Under the pieces are notes generated by a model. That model was not told where the DNA came from. It worked only from the letters and a program-made list of their open reading frames with translations, and ran no database searches. Below, piece by piece: positions 60,701 to 64,000 of a stretch of 64,000 nucleotides of DNA. Each line of letters opens with the position of its first letter. The stretch's first letter is position 1. Position numbers and translations under genes: made by a program. This stretch comes from JAGVPT01 sp963772165 (GTDB lineage: Bacteria > Bacteroidota > Ignavibacteria > UBA10030 > UBA8401): contig CAVYWA010000023.1 of the NCBI GenBank assembly GCA_963772165.1, forward strand, positions 223,704 to 287,703, written 5' to 3'.

Positions 60701-62095
60701 TTACGCGTACCGCCTCATCATCTCTTCCATCCTGGTCGTATCAATCTCAAAGGCTCGCTTCAATCCGCTTAAAGACCGCACAGGCAAGCAGCAGACATCA
60801 AATTTTTGATGAAGCGTACGGCTTAGCCATGTCCTCGACGCATCCTTCGGGACACACTCAACGGCCCTGAAATAAGCAAACATCATGTCTGCTTCGATAT
60901 AAACTATTTTGCCTTCAATCCGGATTGGCTTAATCTCTGCGCTTGCGCTGCTTAATACTGCCAGCAATCGGGATGTTTCATTCTCCACACTGTCGTTTTC
61001 CTCCCGTTGACGTGAATGTTCCTGCGCATACCGCATTACATCCGCTACGACCGTCTCGTTGACCATGGATGCAATAACAATCAGTGGTATCCAGAGGTCC
61101 AAAGCCCGATTTTTTAATAGCGTGTTCTCCGGGCTTTCGCTTGCACGAACATATTCACTCATGAGTTTCTGAGCATGAGTCAGTCCGAACGTATACAAGC
61201 TGTCACGAAGGTTAGATTGAAATTCCAGCATTTCCGTTGTTTCAACATACCGCCTGATTATTTCCGTTGACAACTTGCGGATCATGCGAACCGTAATTGC
61301 ACGGTCTGCGAGAACGTCGTCCAATGGACTAATCCCCGCAATCATTTTTGGTGAGTAACATGAGTATGTCTCATTCTTCCGCTTTATCCTCCCGGTTTTT
61401 GAAAAACCAGCCTTGAGCAGCCGCATCTTGGCACTATTTTGACCTTCACGGAGATCCTCAGATTCGTCGAGAAATAATGTCGATGAATTTGTGTGTACCT
61501 CGTGAAAGAGCGATACGCCGGTTGCATCAGAAGAGAGCTCGCCGTTGAAGCATATCTTTTCAAGAATTTCCATTAGCGTTGTTTTCCCCGACGCCTTCTC
61601 AGCGTGTAAGTGGATGTAGGGGAAATAGCGAAATATCCGGAAGACGTACGTCCCCATAACCCACAAAGCAATCACTGTGTAGCATCGTTCATCAGGCAGG
61701 TAAATATATGTTCTGAGATAGTTTTCAATTTGTGTAAAGATTTCTTCTGGATTGACACCGACTCCATTCTCCAAGAATTGATTAATACTCTTCGTTGAGA
61801 AGCGGGACAAGCTCAGTTCCTGGGAGGAAAACCGATTACCACCTGCCTCAGCAACCCACAGGGGGATACACTGCCGATCTGAGCTGATCATGTGCAGCCG
61901 TCCTTCGCGAATAAGGCCATAGTGAAACCTGCCGCCACTGAAATCCTGGGCGGTATTGAGGGGCCACACATCGGCCGATACTTTCGAAATTTCCATCATA
62001 TTTGTTTTCATACTATAGAGAGTTGGTAAGCAATCACTGCTCGCCAACCCTGTTACCTCATAAGCTACTAAAACCTTTTGCCGGTGAGTGCGCAT
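60701..62095 (-). CDS. AAA-type ATPase of the mobile element (DUF3631/primase-helicase-like)
   Basis: A 464-residue protein. Walker A-like HLHAEKASGKTTLMEI (about residues 163-178), Walker B LFLDESEDL (about 203-211), a stretch ISPLDDVLADRAITVRMIRK (about 255-274) containing an arginine-finger-like element as in DUF3631/DUF927-type proteins of phages and integrative elements. Its C-terminal part (about 360-464) is a winged-helix-like domain. It may act in replication or maintenance of the element. It starts 19 bases downstream of the 96-residue gene, so they share an operon. Alternative starts downstream (MKTNMMEISKVS) exist. Confidence 0.72.
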   Translation of the reverse strand: MRTHRQKVLVAYEVTGLASSDCLPTLYSMKTNMMEISKVSADVWPLNTAQDFSGGRFHYGLIREGRLHMISSDRQCIPLWVAEAGGNRFSSQELSLSRFSTKSINQFLENGVGVNPEEIFTQIENYLRTYIYLPDERCYTVIALWVMGTYVFRIFRYFPYIHLHAEKASGKTTLMEILEKICFNGELSSDATGVSLFHEVHTNSSTLFLDESEDLREGQNSAKMRLLKAGFSKTGRIKRKNETYSCYSPKMIAGISPLDDVLADRAITVRMIRKLSTEIIRRYVETTEMLEFQSNLRDSLYTFGLTHAQKLMSEYVRASESPENTLLKNRALDLWIPLIVIASMVNETVVADVMRYAQEHSRQREENDSVENETSRLLAVLSSASAEIKPIRIEGKIVYIEADMMFAYFRAVECVPKDASRTWLSRTLHQKFDVCCLPVRSLSGLKRAFEIDTTRMEEMMRRYA

Positions 62096-62114
62096 CCCAC
62101 CGGCCTGAGGTCTT

Positions 62115-62405
62115 TTACGCCCTGGCCGACTTCTGACTGTTGAGGCGTCCGACTAACGCTTCAAGAGCAGAACCGACCACCGTGACGGTAGCGCCCTCAA
62201 GGTCTTTTAACTCATCCTTGAGTTTGTTCGCGACAGCTTCATCATCAATTGAGATCGTGATGATGCCGTTGTCAATGCTGAACTGCGACACTTTTCCGTC
62301 ATGGCGTTTCACAGCATCGCTAACGGCGGATTTGAATTGCCGAACGACACCGTCCTTGCCATCCTGGGTCTTTGAGAAGACTCCAGAAATAAGCAGGTTG
62401 GCCAT
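62115..62405 (-). CDS. Small element protein (96 aa), unknown
   Basis: ATG 62405 with a strong AAGGAGG upstream gives a 96-residue protein: MANLLISGVFSKTQDGKDGV, KSAVSDAVKRHDGKVSQFS, DNGIITISIDDEAVANKLKD, ending NSQKSARA. The frame upstream of this start is not coding in character. Alternating hydrophobic strands suggest a small alpha/beta fold. I do not recognise it; a DNA-binding or regulatory role for the element would be a guess. Confidence 0.75.
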   Translation of the reverse strand: MANLLISGVFSKTQDGKDGVVRQFKSAVSDAVKRHDGKVSQFSIDNGIITISIDDEAVANKLKDELKDLEGATVTVVGSALEALVGRLNSQKSARA

Positions 62406-62549
62406 ATAGATAACCTCCTTTCCGTATCTTAGTTTACGCTCTCGGTTTCCGTTGGCAGTGAGCGATACCGTGGAGCAATGTTTTGACAGCTGTGGATTAA
62501 GCCAGGGATACATCAATTCATATGATGCGATCCAACAAGGAAAAATCAT

Positions 62550-62617
62550 GGGCAACCGGTTCTCTCGACCAAGCTGACATACCCACGATGTCAGCGAATT
62601 TATAGGACCGGTTGCCC
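62550..62617. other. Strong two-tier inverted repeat (element origin, operator or structured RNA)
   Basis: GGGCAACCGGT (62550-62560) pairs perfectly with ACCGGTTGCCC (62607-62617); nested inside, GCTGACAT (62573-62580) pairs with ATGTCAGC (62588-62595) over a 7-base loop. It lies in the 359-base gap 62406-62764, where no gene is seen, ahead of the 96-residue gene. No T-run is present on either side. Confidence 0.6.
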
Positions 62618-62764
62618 TGGGAGCGTGGATGGGCCCACAACTCATCTCACGCCTACGGTCATTGATCTCTATGGATAAGTAATTGTTCATAATTACGAGT
62701 GATAGCATACGCACATTCAAAAATGAAATCGAGAGACAACGCTTTACGGTTTGTAAAGATCAAT

Positions 62765-63148
62765 CTACACGGCTTTTCGTTTCTGTGATGCATGGCGCTT
62801 GTAGGACTGTTGACGGAAACTATCAGGCTTGAATCCTGTTTCGTTTGCAATTGCTTCGCAAGCCCCCATTACTGAATATCCATGCTGAACGAGGGCGTCA
62901 ACTTTTTCAAAATGAGTCTCTGTGAATTTTACAGGAGCAATACGCACCACCTCACGCAGCAGGCCGTTGCGATGGAAAACCTCTCCATTCACAACGACCC
63001 GCTGGAGCCCTCTCACGGAAGTCGGTATCTCAACCCCCAATTCCACTTCCGATTGACGCACGACTGCAAAGCCTCCGATGCTGAGTGAAAAACTCTCAGT
63101 CTCATTCGGCGTTTTCAGATGGGCAATATATAAGGGGCGCGTCTTCAT
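62765..63148 (-). CDS. Element protein of unknown function (127 aa)
   Basis: A 127-residue protein with strand-rich first half (YIAHLKTPNETESFSLSI, VNGEVFHRNGLLREVVRIAP) and helical second half, YSVMGACEAIANETGFKPDSFRQQSYKRHASQKRKAV (shown in part), ending in a basic tail that could contact nucleic acid. GAAGAGG lies 11 bases upstream of ATG 63148. Unknown family. It follows a degraded frame (63163-63401) and reads towards the inverted repeat. Confidence 0.65.
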   Translation of the reverse strand: MKTRPLYIAHLKTPNETESFSLSIGGFAVVRQSEVELGVEIPTSVRGLQRVVVNGEVFHRNGLLREVVRIAPVKFTETHFEKVDALVQHGYSVMGACEAIANETGFKPDSFRQQSYKRHASQKRKAV

Positions 63149-63162
63149 TGGTCTATGCCTCT

Positions 63163-63401
63163 TCAGCGGTTAAGCTGCTTCTTTGGATTCCACCATTCGG
63201 TCTCCAATTCCTCGGTTTCGAGGCGATCCTCTTCAAGCAATGGCGAACGAACGGTGCCTCATTTTTCGCATATAGGGGAACCAGTTCGCGACTTTTTGCC
63301 TTACCGAAAATCGACCCGTCGACTTCAACGACTCAAAAACACCTTCCCACCTTCCACTCTAAGAAAGTTCAAGATGTGAAGATAGTTGTCGTATCAGACA
63401 T
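63163..63401 (-). pseudogene. Possible degraded small coding region
   Basis: Three frame pieces read in a protein-like way: MSDTTTIF at the start, ILNFLRVEGGKVFLS, then VEVDGSIFGKAKSRELVPLY, and EEDRLETEELETEWWNPKKQ at the end, stopping at TGA 63163, 15 bases before the next start. Joining them needs one missing, one extra and one missing base. This is by-eye reconstruction; it could be chance, but the final acidic, tryptophan-rich stretch looks real. Confidence 0.35.
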
Positions 63402-63434
63402 GATTTGGTCGAAGGTCGAGCGGTCTATTTGACA

Positions 63435-63575
63435 CTACGATATAGCGCGCAACTCGATCTCAAGCTGAAACAGGGTCGTTTTTTCATGGGTAATTCCTTC
63501 GTTTTTTAATGTTTGAATTGGGCTGATTAGCCAGCTTCTGATTATTTCTGAGGGCACAATTACCATGGTTTTCAT
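63435..63575 (-). CDS. Candidate small ORF (46 aa)
   Basis: ATG 63575 to TAG 63435 gives MKTMVIVPSEIIRSW and a C-terminus LFQLEIELRAIS. No clear ribosome-binding site is present; the same-strand organisation of the element is the only other support. Confidence 0.25.
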   Translation of the reverse strand: MKTMVIVPSEIIRSWLISPIQTLKNEGITHEKTTLFQLEIELRAIS

Positions 63576-63635
63576 CTTGTCTCAATTATAGAAGGGCGAA
63601 TTATGGGTTCGCCTAGGAGAGTTCTGCTGGTTGGA

Positions 63636-63668
63636 ATAAAAAAAAGCCTTTCAACTATGAAAGGCTTT
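63636..63668 (-). terminator. Rho-independent terminator (minus strand)
   Basis: Minus-strand AAAGCCTTTC pairs with GAAAGGCTTT (63668-63643, 10 bp, loop ATAGTT), then TTTTTTT. It lies about 100 bases downstream of the small ORF at 63771-63929. Confidence 0.8.
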
Positions 63669-63770
63669 AGGGGAGAGAGGTGAGCTATCTAATTCTTAAT
63701 TGAGGATCCATTGAATATCCTCGCTGTCAGGAGGACATCAGACAGTTATAGCCGACTTTCACATATTTTG

Positions 63771-63929
63771 TTAGGAATTCGAAGAGGTAGGATCGTCGCT
63801 CGAGATATTCTTCTTAGCGAGCCCAACCTGTTTCCTCGCATTATCTGAAGCTGCCTTGTGTATTTCACCTGTGAATGAGCCTTGCTTTTCAATGCGAGAT
63901 TTCCATTTTGATCTCGTACTAAATTTCAT
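63771..63929 (-). CDS. Small basic protein (52 aa)
   Basis: ATG 63929 to TAA 63771 gives MKFSTRSKWKSRIEKQGSFT and a C-terminus KKNISSDDPTSSNS. It is strongly basic in the first half. It overlaps the end of the preceding frame by 11 bases and is followed by a good terminator, a layout consistent with a real last gene of a unit. No homologue recognised. Confidence 0.4.
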   Translation of the reverse strand: MKFSTRSKWKSRIEKQGSFTGEIHKAASDNARKQVGLAKKNISSDDPTSSNS

Positions 63930-64000
63930 CTATTTTTTCGATCGATTCAAATGAACTACTTGCTCCAATATGTTTTCGATTTTTCAGGTTCATCAATCCT
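63919..64000 (-). CDS. C-terminal end of an unidentified protein (partial)
   Basis: A frame enters from the right edge and ends at TAG 63919, with NLKNRKHIGASSSFESIEKI as its last stretch. Too short to classify. It may be the tail of another element protein. Confidence 0.35.
   Translation of the reverse strand, partial: GLMNLKNRKHIGASSSFESIEKIDEI

Overview
The window looks like chromosomal DNA of a free-living or sediment bacterium of the Bacteroidota/Ignavibacteria-type (FCB) lineage. This is inferred from gene content: a clustered Leu/Ile/Thr biosynthesis block with citramalate synthase, and a block of secreted GH2, GH27, GH28, GH30, GH78, GH97 and GH105 enzymes. Two textbook sigma70-type promoters (TTGACA-17-TATATT) and several good Shine-Dalgarno sites argue against a typical Bacteroidia or Flavobacteriia genome. 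No rRNA or other phylogenetic marker is present, so the placement is tentative.

Layout. 0.2-24.7 kb (+ strand) is mostly core metabolism: cimA, DAHP synthase, leuA, leuC, PEP carboxylase, an amidase, a RidA protein, tag, leuD, proC, leuB, then lysC-thrC-thrB, a fabF-like gene, aguB and aguA. CimA and LeuA feed the shared LeuC/LeuD/LeuB steps to 2-oxobutanoate and 2-oxoisocaproate. A threonine-rich 23-codon leader peptide, whose ATG overlaps the leuB stop, followed by mutually exclusive antiterminator and terminator hairpins, forms a clear attenuator in front of lysC-thrC-thrB. AguA and AguB convert agmatine to putrescine. 24.9-27.5 kb is an operon (methyltransferase, small membrane protein, YhbD-like regulator, bactofilin-like protein) behind a strong promoter that carries a palindrome. 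27.6-32.0 kb is a MacAB-like efflux set; a Sel1-repeat protein and purE follow.

34.3-58.9 kb (- strand) is a degradation locus that fits pectin/rhamnogalacturonan: GH28 x2, GH78, GH105, GH27, GH2, GH97, a GH30-like enzyme, a ChbG/YdjC deacetylase, three tandem beta-propeller paralogues, a twelve-Asp-box propeller and a LacI regulator with its own promoter and operator. No SusC/SusD pair, polysaccharide lyase or transporter is visible. A tRNA-Arg(TCT) ends this block, and 59.2-64 kb is a mobile element (tyrosine integrase, AAA-type ATPase, several small unknown proteins, a strong two-tier inverted repeat).

The sequence is rich in non-coding repeats. There are four copies of a MITE-like element inside the glycan locus, one of which supplies the N-terminus of a secreted protein. 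There is another MITE at 21.5 kb, a GxxExxY gene in a cassette with about 50-bp terminal inverted repeats, and several families of short-period low-complexity repeats, mostly just 5' of genes. Seven otherwise intact genes are broken by ten single-base frameshifts, all of them extra bases, which suggests insertion-biased sequencing error rather than gene decay.
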